From positions 1-64,000 of the forward strand of contig DAIBBI010000041.1 in NCBI GenBank assembly GCA_027442615.1: DNA of 64,000 bases, written 5' to 3'. Position numbers and translations under genes: made by a program. Position 1 is the stretch's first letter; the number at the start of each line of letters is the position of its first letter. The notes beneath the pieces were generated by a model. That model had not been told where the DNA came from, did not search any database, and saw only the letters and a program-made list of their open reading frames with translations. The stretch comes from JAJZRV01 sp027442615 (GTDB lineage Bacteria > Pseudomonadota > Gammaproteobacteria > Burkholderiales > Ferrovaceae). Positions 24,799 to 33,622 of the stretch are shown piece after piece.

Positions 24799-25257
24799 AT
24801 GGATCCCGAGCCCAGGCCCACCCTCACGCTTACCGTACAAAGGGCCAGCCGCACCACGGACCAGCCCACGACGCGACAGTTGCGCCGATGGGCCCGGGCC
24901 GCGCTCGGCACTTCGGCGCGCCTCACCATCCGCCTGGTGGACAGCCGCGAGGGGCAGCGCATGAACCGTGAGTTTCGCCACAAGGACTACCCCACCAACG
25001 TGCTGACCTTCGTGTACGGCGAAATGGACAATGCCCTGGAGGGTGATCTGGTTCTCTGTGCCCCGGTGGTGAAACGCGAAGCCCGGGCACAAAAGAAGCC
25101 GCTGGCCCACCACTATGCGCACCTCGTGGTGCATGGCCTGCTTCATCTGCAAGGCTACGACCATGAATCGCACCGCGATGCCACGCGCATGGAGGCCCTG
25201 GAGATAGAGATTCTCGAACGGCTGTCCATTCCTGATCCTTATTTTCTGACCCACTGA
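24799..25257 (+). CDS. ybeY: Endoribonuclease YbeY (rRNA maturation factor)
   Basis: A single-domain, 152-residue metal-dependent RNase involved in 16S rRNA 3' maturation and ribosome quality control. The signature HGLLHLQGYDH supplies the three zinc-binding histidines (H112, H116, H122). The preceding NREFRHKDYPTNVLTF block is also typical. ATG 24799 begins 4 nt after the ybeZ stop. The location between ybeZ and corC matches the conserved gene cluster. Confidence 0.95.
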   Translation: MDPEPRPTLTLTVQRASRTTDQPTTRQLRRWARAALGTSARLTIRLVDSREGQRMNREFRHKDYPTNVLTFVYGEMDNALEGDLVLCAPVVKREARAQKKPLAHHYAHLVVHGLLHLQGYDHESHRDATRMEALEIEILERLSIPDPYFLTH

Positions 25258-25270
25258 ACCGGCCCCCACC

Positions 25271-26116
25271 ATGCAAGACGACACGCATAAACCTTCCCTA
25301 CTGGAGCGCCTCAACCAGTGGCTGCATCACGAGCCGGAAACCCGCGAGGACCTCATCGCCTTCCTGCATGTGGCCCTGGAACGCAACCTGCTGGACGCCG
25401 ATGCGCTCACCATGATGGAGGGCGTGCTGGGCGTGGCAGACATGCAGGTGCGCGACGTGATGATTCCGCGCTCGCAGATGGACGTGATCGACGTGTCCCA
25501 GGCACCCGAAGCGTTCATTCCTTTCGTCATCGAGACTGCCCACTCGCGCTTTCCGGTGGTGGATGAGGGCAAGGACAACGTGTTGGGCATATTGCTGGCC
25601 AAGGATCTGCTGCGCTACTACGCGGGTCAGGAATTCAACGTGCGCGACATGCTGCGCCCTGCCGTGTTCATTCCCGAGTCCAAACGCCTCAACGTCCTGC
25701 TGCGCGAATTCCGGGCCAACCGCAACCACATCGCCATCGTGGTGGACGAATACGGCGGCGTGTCCGGGCTGGTCACCATCGAGGATGTGCTGGAACAGAT
25801 CGTGGGCGACATCGAGGACGAGTACGATTTCGACGAAACCGAAGACAACATCGTGCCCGATCGCGTGGGCAAGTTCCGCGTCAAGGCGGTCACCGAGCTC
25901 GCCGACTTCAATGCAGCGCTGGGCACCCACTTCTCCAGCGAGGATTTCGACACGGTGGGAGGCCTCGTGCTGAATCGCTTTGGCCGCATGCCCAAACGAG
26001 GCGAGCGCATTGCCTTTGACAACCTCGTCTTCCAGGTGCTGCGTGCCGATAGCCGGCGCCTGCACTCGGTGCTGGTGGAAAAACTGCCTCCCAGCGAAGG
26101 CGACCTGTTTTCATGA
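25271..26116 (+). CDS. corC: CorC/YbeX-type CBS-domain protein
   Basis: A 281-residue protein with two CBS domains (about residues 60-185, MIPRSQMDVID through IVVDEYGGVSGLVTIEDVLEQIVGDIEDEYD) and a C-terminal CorC_HlyC transporter-associated domain. It has been linked to magnesium/cobalt efflux and, as YbeX, to ribosome metabolism alongside YbeY. It lacks the N-terminal membrane DUF21 domain, as usual for YbeX. The stop overlaps the lnt start by 4 nt. Confidence 0.92.
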   Translation: MQDDTHKPSLLERLNQWLHHEPETREDLIAFLHVALERNLLDADALTMMEGVLGVADMQVRDVMIPRSQMDVIDVSQAPEAFIPFVIETAHSRFPVVDEGKDNVLGILLAKDLLRYYAGQEFNVRDMLRPAVFIPESKRLNVLLREFRANRNHIAIVVDEYGGVSGLVTIEDVLEQIVGDIEDEYDFDETEDNIVPDRVGKFRVKAVTELADFNAALGTHFSSEDFDTVGGLVLNRFGRMPKRGERIAFDNLVFQVLRADSRRLHSVLVEKLPPSEGDLFS

Positions 26117-27684
26117 GTCGTCTCGCGCTGCTGGAACTCCTGGCCGCCATCTCGGGGGGGCTTGCGGTTGCCGGTTTCGCGCCTTATGGGTTCTGGCCCG
26201 CCCCCCTGCTCTCGCTGACCGTATTGATGCTGCTGTGGCGGCGCACCCGCAGCCCCTGGTCCGCAGCGGAAACGGGGTTTTTGTGGGGGATGGGTTTTTT
26301 TGTGAGCGGGGTGAGCTGGATCGAGATCAGCCTGCACGACTTTGGCGGCATGCCGCGCGTGTTGGCGATCCTCGCCATCCTGCTGTTTTCCGCGGTGCTG
26401 GCCCTGTTCCCCGCCCTCGTGGGCTACCTCGCCGCAAGGTTTTTTGCCGAGCGCCCCAGAACCCGCTGGCTGCTGGCGGTTCCCACCCTCTGGACCCTCT
26501 CGGAATGGATCCGCGGCTGGTTTCTCACGGGCTTTCCATGGCTGTCGCTAGGCTATGCGCAAACCCCCGAGGGACCGCTTGCCGGTTACGCGCCGCTCCT
26601 GGGCGTCTTTGGCGTGACGGCGGCCTCGGTGCTACTGGCAGGGCTGATCACCACGCTCGTCACCGCGCGGCGCGACGACCACGCCATCACCCCCATCGCC
26701 ATCGGCTTGTTGTTGCTGGTGGCCGGTGGGGTGGGCCTGCGCCTGGTTCCATGGACGCATTCCCTGGGCGACCCCGTCACCGTAAGCCTTCTGCAGGGCA
26801 ACTTTCCGCAGGACCAGAAGTTCCAGCGCGCCATGACGGCGCTTGCCGTACAGCGCTACACCAACCTGCTCTATAACAGTGGCAGCCGTCTCGTTCTCAT
26901 GCCCGAGAGCGCTCTGCCCTTTTTCCGTCAGCAGATGCCCGAAACCTACGCCGAGGAAATTGAACGCTACGGCTACGAGCGGGACAGCGACGTCCTGATC
27001 GGCATGTTCTCCGAGCCCGGGCGCGGCCGTTACTACAACAGCGTGTTCAGCTTTGGCCACTCCCCCTCGCAAACCTACCAAAAGGTGCACCTGGTCCCCT
27101 TCGGCGAATTCATTCCCTTTGAGGATATCCTGAAGCCGCTGGTGCATGCCGTGTTGAGCATTCCCCTGGACAGCCAGCAACATGGCAGCCCGGACCAGGC
27201 CCCGATGCGGGTGGCGGGCCAATGGGTGGGGGTGGACATCTGCTACGAGGATGCCTTTGGCGAAGAAATCATCCGCAGCCTTCCGCAAGCCACCCTGCTG
27301 GCCAACTTCACCAATGACGCCTGGTTTGGCAACTCCATCGGTCCCGAGCAGCACCTGCAGATGGCCCAGACCCGGTCACTGGAAACCGGCCGCTACATGC
27401 TGCGCGCCACCAACACCGGCATTACTGCCCTGATCAACGAAAAAGGGTATGTGGTCAGCCGCGCACCGCGGGGGGAGATATTCAGTTTGAACGGCATGGC
27501 CCAGGGCTATGCAGGATCCACCCCCTATGTGCTGATGGGTAACGCCGGCATCGTGACGCTGTGTCTTGCGGCGCTCATTCTGTCCATCCGCCTGCGGGCG
27601 CCCGCCATCGGGGGCGCCATCGGGGACAGACCTCAGTGGAGCTCGGTCACCAACACGCCCGGGGGGACCAGCGATGGCGCGTAG
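26113..27684 (+). CDS. lnt: Apolipoprotein N-acyltransferase
   Basis: An inner-membrane enzyme adding the third acyl chain to lipoproteins. The 523-residue protein has several N-terminal membrane helices and a periplasmic nitrilase domain with the catalytic triad E265 (MPESALPFF), K324 (TYQKVHLVPFGEF) and C377 (GVDICYEDAFG), then a last TM helix. The C-terminal 25 or so residues (GGAIGDRPQWSS onward) are encoded by a repeat-family unit and extend beyond the normal end after the last TM. The final 52 nt overlap the convergent DUF2844 gene. The true ancestral stop may have been lost through the insertion. Confidence 0.94.
   Translation: MSRLALLELLAAISGGLAVAGFAPYGFWPAPLLSLTVLMLLWRRTRSPWSAAETGFLWGMGFFVSGVSWIEISLHDFGGMPRVLAILAILLFSAVLALFPALVGYLAARFFAERPRTRWLLAVPTLWTLSEWIRGWFLTGFPWLSLGYAQTPEGPLAGYAPLLGVFGVTAASVLLAGLITTLVTARRDDHAITPIAIGLLLLVAGGVGLRLVPWTHSLGDPVTVSLLQGNFPQDQKFQRAMTALAVQRYTNLLYNSGSRLVLMPESALPFFRQQMPETYAEEIERYGYERDSDVLIGMFSEPGRGRYYNSVFSFGHSPSQTYQKVHLVPFGEFIPFEDILKPLVHAVLSIPLDSQQHGSPDQAPMRVAGQWVGVDICYEDAFGEEIIRSLPQATLLANFTNDAWFGNSIGPEQHLQMAQTRSLETGRYMLRATNTGITALINEKGYVVSRAPRGEIFSLNGMAQGYAGSTPYVLMGNAGIVTLCLAALILSIRLRAPAIGGAIGDRPQWSSVTNTPGGTSDGA
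27616..27635. repeat. Repeat-family unit within the lnt 3' end
   Basis: GCCATCGGGGACAGACCTCA. The GCCATC lead-in is shared with the arms of the long inverted repeat at 60914-61057, which suggests an extended family consensus. It is read in frame as part of the Lnt tail. Confidence 0.75.
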
Positions 27685-28091
27685 GCCAGGCCCGCAAAGG
27701 CGCGCATGTGCCCCGTGGATTGCATCACGAAATCCGGTCGCGAAATCAGCAACGGGCCGTGTCCGGTGTGCTGAGCACCCGCCTGCTGGAAGGTGCTGAA
27801 GTAGGTTCCCAGCAGTTGCCTGAGGTCGGGAATCATGGCGCCTTTCCAGGTCACGGCGAAAACAATGCCCGCTGGAGACAAATACTCGCGCACCTGTACC
27901 CCGGACGGGGTGGTGATTTCATGGATGGTGAACTGGGCGGAGGGAATCTGTCTCAGGGTTGCCTTCATCGCCACCCGATCGGCCACGATGGAGTCGACCT
28001 TGCCACCCAGTTCAGCCCGGGCCAGGGGGGCAATCGCCAGCAGCAGCCATAACCACAAGCCCCCGCGGTATGAAATGACATGGTTGAGCAC
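27633..28091 (-). CDS. DUF2844 exported protein
   Basis: A 152-residue protein with an N-terminal signal peptide (LWLWLLLAIAPLARA, cleavage near residue 26 before ELGG). The mature part shows the DUF2844 pattern: ITTPSGVQVREYLSPAGIVFAVTWKGAMIPDLRQLLGTYF, GGHMRAFAGLAYAP and the LVPPGV end. Function is unknown. In many betaproteobacteria this family sits next to a DUF3443 gene; here a DUF3443 gene is about 10 kb away at 37646. The start is GTG at 28091, because the nearby ATG is out of frame. Its 3' end overlaps lnt on the opposite strand by 52 nt. Confidence 0.8.
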   Translation of the reverse strand: MLNHVISYRGGLWLWLLLAIAPLARAELGGKVDSIVADRVAMKATLRQIPSAQFTIHEITTPSGVQVREYLSPAGIVFAVTWKGAMIPDLRQLLGTYFSTFQQAGAQHTGHGPLLISRPDFVMQSTGHMRAFAGLAYAPSLVPPGVLVTELH

Positions 28092-28103
28092 GCAGGGTCC
28101 AGC

Positions 28104-28826
28104 TCAAAAACGAAAACCGAGTTTGACGCTCAGGGAACGCGTGCCCCCGGTCTCGTCCCATTCGGCATCGAGGTTACTGAAGCCGAGATTGAGATCGGCA
28201 CCGGCAAACACCTTGTTCTGCGTGAAGTGCTCGCCCGCCAGTCCTGCCGCGTTGGCGGTGCTGCTGACCCACACCTCCCCCAACCCCGCATAGGGGGTCA
28301 GCATTGCAAACCCCTTGGACACGGAGAGATCCACGCTCCTGGTATCGAGTGACAGCGCGCTGACGCCGCTCAGGCGGGTGAAGGCACCCCGAATGGCCAC
28401 GGCAGGCTCGGTGATTCCGCCCCCCAGCAGCGCGTAACGCGCCTCTCCACCATACAGGGCGATATTGCTGGCGGGATCCTTGGCATAAAAGGCCCCCACG
28501 TCGATGCCGAAGGGCAGGCCCTTGTCGATGTGAAATTTGGGCAGATACAGGTTGCCCACCGAACCGCCCCCGTCGTTGATTTTGCTCCAGACCGCCGCAC
28601 TTTTGGCCATGTCGGTCTGGGTGAACTCAACCCCCATGTCCAGCCCCGTGGTTCCCAGCGGGGTGGCCGGGGCCAACGGTTTATAGCTCAGCGCCGACCC
28701 CAGGTCTTCGGAGAGCGCACGAAACTCGGTCTGGTTGAGCGTACCGAGGTTGTTGATGTTGCTTGCGGCAAATGCGGAAGGGAACACGCAAACCAAGGCG
28801 CCGCATAGGGGCAGAAATTTTTTCAT
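28104..28826 (-). CDS. Predicted outer-membrane beta-barrel protein
   Basis: A 240-residue protein with a clear signal peptide (MKKFLPLCGALVCVFPSAFA). The mature part has alternating hydrophobic strands with many Gly and aromatic residues and ends in a terminal Phe (SVKLGFRF), the usual barrel-assembly signal. I do not recognise a named family. It lies 12 nt upstream of the DUF2844 gene in the same direction and is divergent from the sensor kinase at 28964. A role as an envelope protein is inferred from topology only. Confidence 0.72.
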   Translation of the reverse strand: MKKFLPLCGALVCVFPSAFAASNINNLGTLNQTEFRALSEDLGSALSYKPLAPATPLGTTGLDMGVEFTQTDMAKSAAVWSKINDGGGSVGNLYLPKFHIDKGLPFGIDVGAFYAKDPASNIALYGGEARYALLGGGITEPAVAIRGAFTRLSGVSALSLDTRSVDLSVSKGFAMLTPYAGLGEVWVSSTANAAGLAGEHFTQNKVFAGADLNLGFSNLDAEWDETGGTRSLSVKLGFRF

Positions 28827-28951
28827 CTTGTATTTTTCTGTAGCTTAAAGAATGATCACGAACGGGTTGCCACCGGCATCCGTACATTACCACAACCACA
28901 TCATGCAAAACGGCTGGGTGTCTTCCTGACGATGTAACAGAATTTGCGGCG

Positions 28952-28957
28952 TACAAT
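28952..28957 (+). promoter_or_regulatory. Possible -10 box 7 nt before the kinase start codon
   Basis: TACAAT ends 6 nt before the ATG at 28964. If used, transcription would begin at or next to the A of the start codon, giving a leaderless message. No Shine-Dalgarno sequence precedes this ATG. The -35 region is poor, so this is tentative. Confidence 0.3.
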
Positions 28958-28963
28958 TTCCAC

Positions 28964-29980
28964 ATGCTAACCAATGACGAACTGCAAAAGGCCATCCTGA
29001 ACAACATTCCGGACCAGGCCTGGATGAAGGACCGGGACTCCCGTTATGTCCTCGTGAATGAAGCTTTCCTTGCCGCCGTGGGCCTGAGCGAGCGCGACAT
29101 CCTGGGCAGAACGCCCGCCGAAGTCTGGCCCACGGACTGGGGACTGCGCTATATGGAAACCGACCGGCAAGTAGTGGTTTCGGGCCAGCGTCTGCGCTAC
29201 GAAGAAAGGCGTCAGGGGCCCGACGGCCAGTTGCGCTGGTACGACACCATCAAGACGCCGCTCCACGATGCCCAAGGCAACGTCACGGGTACCGTGGGCA
29301 TTTCCCGCGACATCACCGACCGTAAACAGATGGAACAGGAATTGCTGGAGCTTTCAGCCTATCTGCAATCCGTTCGGGAAGAGGAGCGCACTCGCATCTC
29401 CCGTGAATTACATGATGAGCTGGGGCAATCGCTCACAGCCATCCGTCTGGGGCTGGGCGTTCTTGAGGCGCAACTGCCTGCAGGCTCCGGGCCCATTGCC
29501 CGAAGCCTGGAATCCCTCAAATCCATCACCGACGACACCGTGTCCTCGATACAACGCATTGCCTCGGATCTTCGCCCCCCCCTGCTGGACGAACTGGGCC
29601 TTGCTTCCGCCATGGAATGGCTGCTGGAGTCCTTCAGCAACCGCACCGGGGTGGCCCATGAATTGCACCTGCCCAGAAAGTCCCTCCAATACAGCGCAGA
29701 CGTCAGTACGGCGCTTTTCAGGATCGTGCAGGAATCGCTGACCAACGTCAGTCGCCACGGACAAGCCACCCAGGTGGTCGTGGATTTTGCGGACACGACC
29801 GAGGAGATCAGGCTCAACATCACCGACAACGGCAGGGGCCTGGACGAGGCAGCGCTGTCTGCAAAAAACAGCCTGGGGCTGATCGGCATGCGGGAGCGCT
29901 GCTTCCTGCTGGGGGGGCAGTTCGGGATTACCAGCCGGCTGGGGGCCGGCACCCGCATCGAGGTGCGAATTCCAAAATGA
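28964..29980 (+). CDS. PAS-domain sensor histidine kinase (HisKA_3)
   Basis: A 338-residue cytoplasmic kinase. The N-terminal PAS/PAC domain (about 8-125; NNIPDQAWMKDRDSRYVLVNEAF, GTVGISRDITDRK) is followed by the HisKA_3 phospho-acceptor helix (ISRELHDELGQSLTA) and the HATPase elements ITDNGRGLD and SLGLIGMRERCFLLGG. There are no TM helices, so the stimulus is probably cytoplasmic, such as a metabolite or redox state. It overlaps the response regulator by 4 nt. The regulon candidates are the ggt operon and the porin downstream, which share a conserved upstream block. Confidence 0.92.
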   Translation: MLTNDELQKAILNNIPDQAWMKDRDSRYVLVNEAFLAAVGLSERDILGRTPAEVWPTDWGLRYMETDRQVVVSGQRLRYEERRQGPDGQLRWYDTIKTPLHDAQGNVTGTVGISRDITDRKQMEQELLELSAYLQSVREEERTRISRELHDELGQSLTAIRLGLGVLEAQLPAGSGPIARSLESLKSITDDTVSSIQRIASDLRPPLLDELGLASAMEWLLESFSNRTGVAHELHLPRKSLQYSADVSTALFRIVQESLTNVSRHGQATQVVVDFADTTEEIRLNITDNGRGLDEAALSAKNSLGLIGMRERCFLLGGQFGITSRLGAGTRIEVRIPK

Positions 29981-30621
29981 CCATACGCCTGCTGATCGCC
30001 GATGACCATGAGATCATCCGGGACGGCTTGAAACAGATCATTGGTTTTCAATCCGACATGGCCGTCGTGGGCGAGGCCGCAAACGGCCATGAACTACTGG
30101 TTCTATTACGCGACTCGAAGGCCCATGTGCTCCTGTTGGATATGTCCATGCCGGGCAAGAGCGGCATCGCCCTGATTCAGCACATTCGCAGCACTTATCC
30201 TGCGCTTCCCATCCTGGTCTTGAGCATGTATCAGGAAAGCCAGTATGCAGTGCAGGCCATCCGGGCTGGTGCGGCGGGTTATGTCACCAAGAGTACGGCG
30301 TCGAGCCAGTTGATCGATGCCATCCGCCAAGTCGCCAGAGGGGGCACAGCCATTCCCCAGGGCGTGGCAGAGAAACTGGTCAAACAGATGCACCAACCCA
30401 CACCCACGCTCCCGCATACCTTGCTTACGCCTCGCGAGTTCCAGATTTTCCAGCTCCTGGTGGAAGGGCAAGCCATCAACGATATTGCCCAGGTCTTGTC
30501 ATTGAGCAACAAAACCGTCAGCACCCACAAGGCCAACATCCTTGAAAAAATGGATATCCCCACGACAGCAGGGCTGGTGTACTACGCCTTAAAGCAGGGG
30601 CTGATCCAGGAGGCTCCCTAG
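29977..30621 (+). CDS. NarL/FixJ-family response regulator of the ggt/porin region
   Basis: A 214-residue regulator with a receiver (LIADDHE, phosphoacceptor LLLDMSMPG, Lys in YVTKS) and a LuxR-type helix-turn-helix (LTPREFQIFQLLVEG, recognition LSNKTVSTHKANIL). It is the partner of the PAS kinase, with a 4-nt overlap. The stop codon lies inside a palindrome (CTAGGAA-AA-TTCCTAG, 30618-30633) that begins the conserved block before ggt. Such inverted heptamers are the usual targets of this family (BvgA binds TTTCCTA-like heptamers). Direct control of ggt and the porin is therefore a reasonable inference. Confidence 0.92.
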   Translation: MTIRLLIADDHEIIRDGLKQIIGFQSDMAVVGEAANGHELLVLLRDSKAHVLLLDMSMPGKSGIALIQHIRSTYPALPILVLSMYQESQYAVQAIRAGAAGYVTKSTASSQLIDAIRQVARGGTAIPQGVAEKLVKQMHQPTPTLPHTLLTPREFQIFQLLVEGQAINDIAQVLSLSNKTVSTHKANILEKMDIPTTAGLVYYALKQGLIQEAP

Positions 30622-30683
30622 GAAAATTCCTAGATGCAAATCAGGTAATTCCGATTTCATTCAGAAGCCGGGTTGCGCATGCT
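30618..30683 (+). promoter_or_regulatory. Conserved regulatory block upstream of the ggt operon
   Basis: A palindrome CTAGGAA-AA-TTCCTAG, then CAAATCAG, TTCCGATT and GTTGCGCATGCT. The same elements occur at identical spacing at 34232-34297. Over the first 39 nt, 28 positions are identical, and 10 of 12 are identical over 30672-30683. The ATG of ggt follows 33 nt after the block. It is a probable operator/promoter for the adjacent NarL-type regulator. Confidence 0.72.
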
Positions 30684-30715
30684 TTAATCCATTGATCCTG
30701 CCTGAGGGAGAAGTG

Positions 30716-32308
30716 ATGAGAACCACCCGGCCCGTGTGCCTTGCCGAGCGCGGTATGGTCGCAACAGCGCATTATCTGGGCACTGCTGCGGCACTCGACG
30801 TACTCAAGGAAGGGGGCACGGCCGTGGATGCAGCGATATGCGCTGCAAGCACCCTGGGTGTCGTCCTTCCCCACATGATCGGCATCGGCGGTGACGCGTT
30901 CTGGCTGATCTACGATGCAAAGTCCAGAACGCTCTCCGCTTTGAACGGCAGCGGCCCCTGCGGCAAATCCATCTCGCTTGAAAACTACCGGGGGCAGGAT
31001 GCCATTCCCAGTCGCGGTCCGCGTTCTGCCATCACGGTACCCGGCGCCGTGGACAGCTGGGGGCTTGCCCATCAACGCTTTGGCACGCTGCCCCTGCAGC
31101 GCCTCCTGGAGCCCGCCATACACTATGCGCGCCACGGCGCGCCGGTAAGCCAGGACGTGGGCCAATGGATTCAGGACGATGTGAAAACGCTGGCTGAAGA
31201 TCCGGGCTCCGCGGGCATTTTCCTGAACCAGGGTCAGGCTTACCGTGCTGGCGAAAGGTTGTGCCAGGAAGCCCTGGCGCGTACTCTGGAAACCATTTCC
31301 CAGCAAGGCACGCGCAGTTTTTACACCCACACCGCAAAAAGCATAACCCGTTACCTCAAGGCCCAGGGTGGATTTCTCGCTGCGGCAGATTTTGAAGGTT
31401 ACGGTGCCAAATGGGTCAGCCCCCTCACTTCCAACTACCGCGGCTATCAGGTATGCCAGGTCCCCCCACCCTCACAGGGGATCGCCGGTCAGCTCATCCT
31501 GAATTTTCTGGCAGGAGTGGATTTGCCCGCCTTGGGTCCACAGTCGCCCCTGTACTACCACGCCATGATTCAGGCCATCAAATGGGCCTTTCAGAAACGC
31601 GATCAATACCTCACCGACCCCGACTTTCGCACGATTCCCATCGATCATCTGCTTGATCCGGCACTTGCCCACGCCGAACGCAAAGCCTGGCTTCATGATA
31701 GCCGGCGCAGCCATGACAATCGACAGGGCGGCAGCGACACCACCTTCATCAGCGTTGCCGATCAGTACGGCAACGCGGTGGGACTGGTGCAGAGCCTCTA
31801 CTTTGATTTCGGTTCGTGCGTCACCGATCCGGAGTCCGGCGTGCTGCTACAAAATCGCGGGAGTTTTTTTTCGCTCGACCCCGCACATCCCAATGTACTG
31901 CATCCCGGCAAACAGTCCGCCTCCACCCTCATGTCGGGCATGCTTTTCAAGGAAGGACGCCCCTACCTGGTGTACGGCACCCAGGGAGGAGAAGTTCAAC
32001 CTCAGACTCAAACCTCGCTCGCCACCCGCATCGTGGATTTTGGCATGGACGTGCAATCCGCCATCGAAGCACCGCGCGTGCTCTATGGGCGCTCTTGGGG
32101 CGACACCTCCAACAAGCTGCTGCTGGAGTCCGGGGCACCCCAGGCCGTTTTTGAAGCATTGCAGGGAATGGGGCACCCGGTGGAACCTGCCACCTGGCCC
32201 TATTCCCGCATGGGTACGGCCCAGGCCGTACGGCTACGGGGACCCTGGTCGCCGTTTTTTGAAGGAGGCGCCGACCCGCGCGGCGAAGGGATTGCCTTGG
32301 GTTTTTAA
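30716..32308 (+). CDS. Gamma-glutamyltransferase family protein (no signal peptide)
   Basis: A 530-residue Ntn-hydrolase of the gamma-glutamyltranspeptidase family, cleaving gamma-glutamyl amide bonds such as those of glutathione. The self-processing site and nucleophile appear as GSDTTFISVAD (about T342), followed by GNAVGLVQS, ESGVLLQNRG and the oxyanion-forming STLMSGM/GTQGGEVQPQ region. It lacks the export signal of E. coli Ggt and resembles the cytoplasmic YwrD-like branch. The ATG follows a GAGGGAGAA site. It leads an operon with an amidohydrolase (15 nt downstream) and a DUF1097 membrane protein. The natural substrate is unknown. Confidence 0.9.
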   Translation: MRTTRPVCLAERGMVATAHYLGTAAALDVLKEGGTAVDAAICAASTLGVVLPHMIGIGGDAFWLIYDAKSRTLSALNGSGPCGKSISLENYRGQDAIPSRGPRSAITVPGAVDSWGLAHQRFGTLPLQRLLEPAIHYARHGAPVSQDVGQWIQDDVKTLAEDPGSAGIFLNQGQAYRAGERLCQEALARTLETISQQGTRSFYTHTAKSITRYLKAQGGFLAAADFEGYGAKWVSPLTSNYRGYQVCQVPPPSQGIAGQLILNFLAGVDLPALGPQSPLYYHAMIQAIKWAFQKRDQYLTDPDFRTIPIDHLLDPALAHAERKAWLHDSRRSHDNRQGGSDTTFISVADQYGNAVGLVQSLYFDFGSCVTDPESGVLLQNRGSFFSLDPAHPNVLHPGKQSASTLMSGMLFKEGRPYLVYGTQGGEVQPQTQTSLATRIVDFGMDVQSAIEAPRVLYGRSWGDTSNKLLLESGAPQAVFEALQGMGHPVEPATWPYSRMGTAQAVRLRGPWSPFFEGGADPRGEGIALGF

Positions 32309-32323
32309 GAGGAGCGTCGAGTG

Positions 32324-33622
32324 ATGGAAATGGATCTTTTGATTCGCAATGTCCGGGTGTGGGATGAAAAGCCCCTGCAAGACATCGGCATCCGGGATGG
32401 CAGGATCATTGCCCTGGAAGAAGGCGTTGAAGGATCGGCCAAGGAAGTCATCGAGGCAGGGGGACGCGCTGTGATCCCGGGGTTGGTTGAACCCCATTTG
32501 CATCTCGACAAGGCGTTCCTGCACCGGCGCCTGCCGGCCCGCCTGGGAACCCTCGAAGAAGCCATCCGGGTTACGGGCATCCTGAAAGCAAAGCAGGAGC
32601 GTGCGGATGTGCTGGAGCGTTCACGCCGGGTGCTGGATCTGGCCATCAGTCACGGCACCACGGCGCTGCGCGCCCACCCCGACGTGGACCTGATTCAGGG
32701 GTTGATCGGCGTGGAAACGCTGCTGGAACTACGCGAGGAATACCTGCCCCTCATTGACATCCAGATCGTGGCCTTTCCGCAGGAGGGCATTCTTAAATCG
32801 GCGGGTACCTACGATTTAATGGAAACCGCCATGGAGATGGGTGCAGACGTGGTGGGTGGCTGCCCCTACAACGAGCTCGACTGGGAAGACACCCGGCGTC
32901 ACATTGACATGGTGTTCGAAATGGCACAGAAACACGATGCCGACGTGGACATGCATGCTGATTTTTCGGACGATACCAGTGACCGTCGTTTTGCTTCATC
33001 AGCTTATGTGGCCCAAAAGACCATCGAGACGGGCTATCAGGGCCGGGTCTCGCTGGGACATGTAACGAGCCTGGGGTCGCTCGAACCCGAGGAGCTGAAG
33101 CCCATCATCGACCTCCTGCAAAAGGCCGACATCAGCATCGTTACGCTACCTGCCACCGATCTGTACCTGGGTGGACGCAAGGACCAAAAAAACCAGCGCC
33201 GGGGCCTCACACCCGTACGAGCCCTGCACAACGGAGGGGTCAACGTGGCCTTTTCCTCCAACAACATCCGCAATGCCTTCACACCCTTTGGCAAGGCGGA
33301 CATGCTGGTCATCGGCAATCTTCTGGCCCACGCCATTCAATTTGGCACGCTTGAACATCAGGCGGCCATTCTGGACATGGGCACGATCAACGCGGCACGC
33401 GCCATCGGCATCTCAAAGGACTACGGCATTGCCGTGGGCAAACAGGCCGATCTCGTCATTCTGGACACCCCCCTGGTGGCTGACGCACTGCTCGACATTC
33501 CCGCGCGCTCCTGGGTAATCAAGCGCGGTCGCGTGGCTGCCGTAACCCATCATTCCTGCGACATTCGTCGCAATCACCCTTGCACCATCCCAAACCACAA
33601 CCATGAGAGGAGCGCTTCATGA
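32324..33622 (+). CDS. Cytosine deaminase/AtzC-like metal-dependent amidohydrolase
   Basis: A 432-residue TIM-barrel amidohydrolase. Metal ligands H58 and H60 (EPHLHLDKAF), H211 (DMHADFSDD) and H246 (SLGHVTS) are present. At the place where cytosine deaminase and AtzC usually have SDN, this protein reads SSNN (N313), so the usual metal or catalytic Asp is replaced by Asn. That either alters the chemistry or reflects a subfamily feature. An in-frame GTG at 32321 directly precedes the ATG at 32324, and AGGAG at about 32310 supports either. It probably removes an amino or amide group from the product of the upstream GGT-like enzyme or from a related N-containing compound. The substrate is not known. 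Confidence 0.82.
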   Translation: MEMDLLIRNVRVWDEKPLQDIGIRDGRIIALEEGVEGSAKEVIEAGGRAVIPGLVEPHLHLDKAFLHRRLPARLGTLEEAIRVTGILKAKQERADVLERSRRVLDLAISHGTTALRAHPDVDLIQGLIGVETLLELREEYLPLIDIQIVAFPQEGILKSAGTYDLMETAMEMGADVVGGCPYNELDWEDTRRHIDMVFEMAQKHDADVDMHADFSDDTSDRRFASSAYVAQKTIETGYQGRVSLGHVTSLGSLEPEELKPIIDLLQKADISIVTLPATDLYLGGRKDQKNQRRGLTPVRALHNGGVNVAFSSNNIRNAFTPFGKADMLVIGNLLAHAIQFGTLEHQAAILDMGTINAARAIGISKDYGIAVGKQADLVILDTPLVADALLDIPARSWVIKRGRVAAVTHHSCDIRRNHPCTIPNHNHERSAS

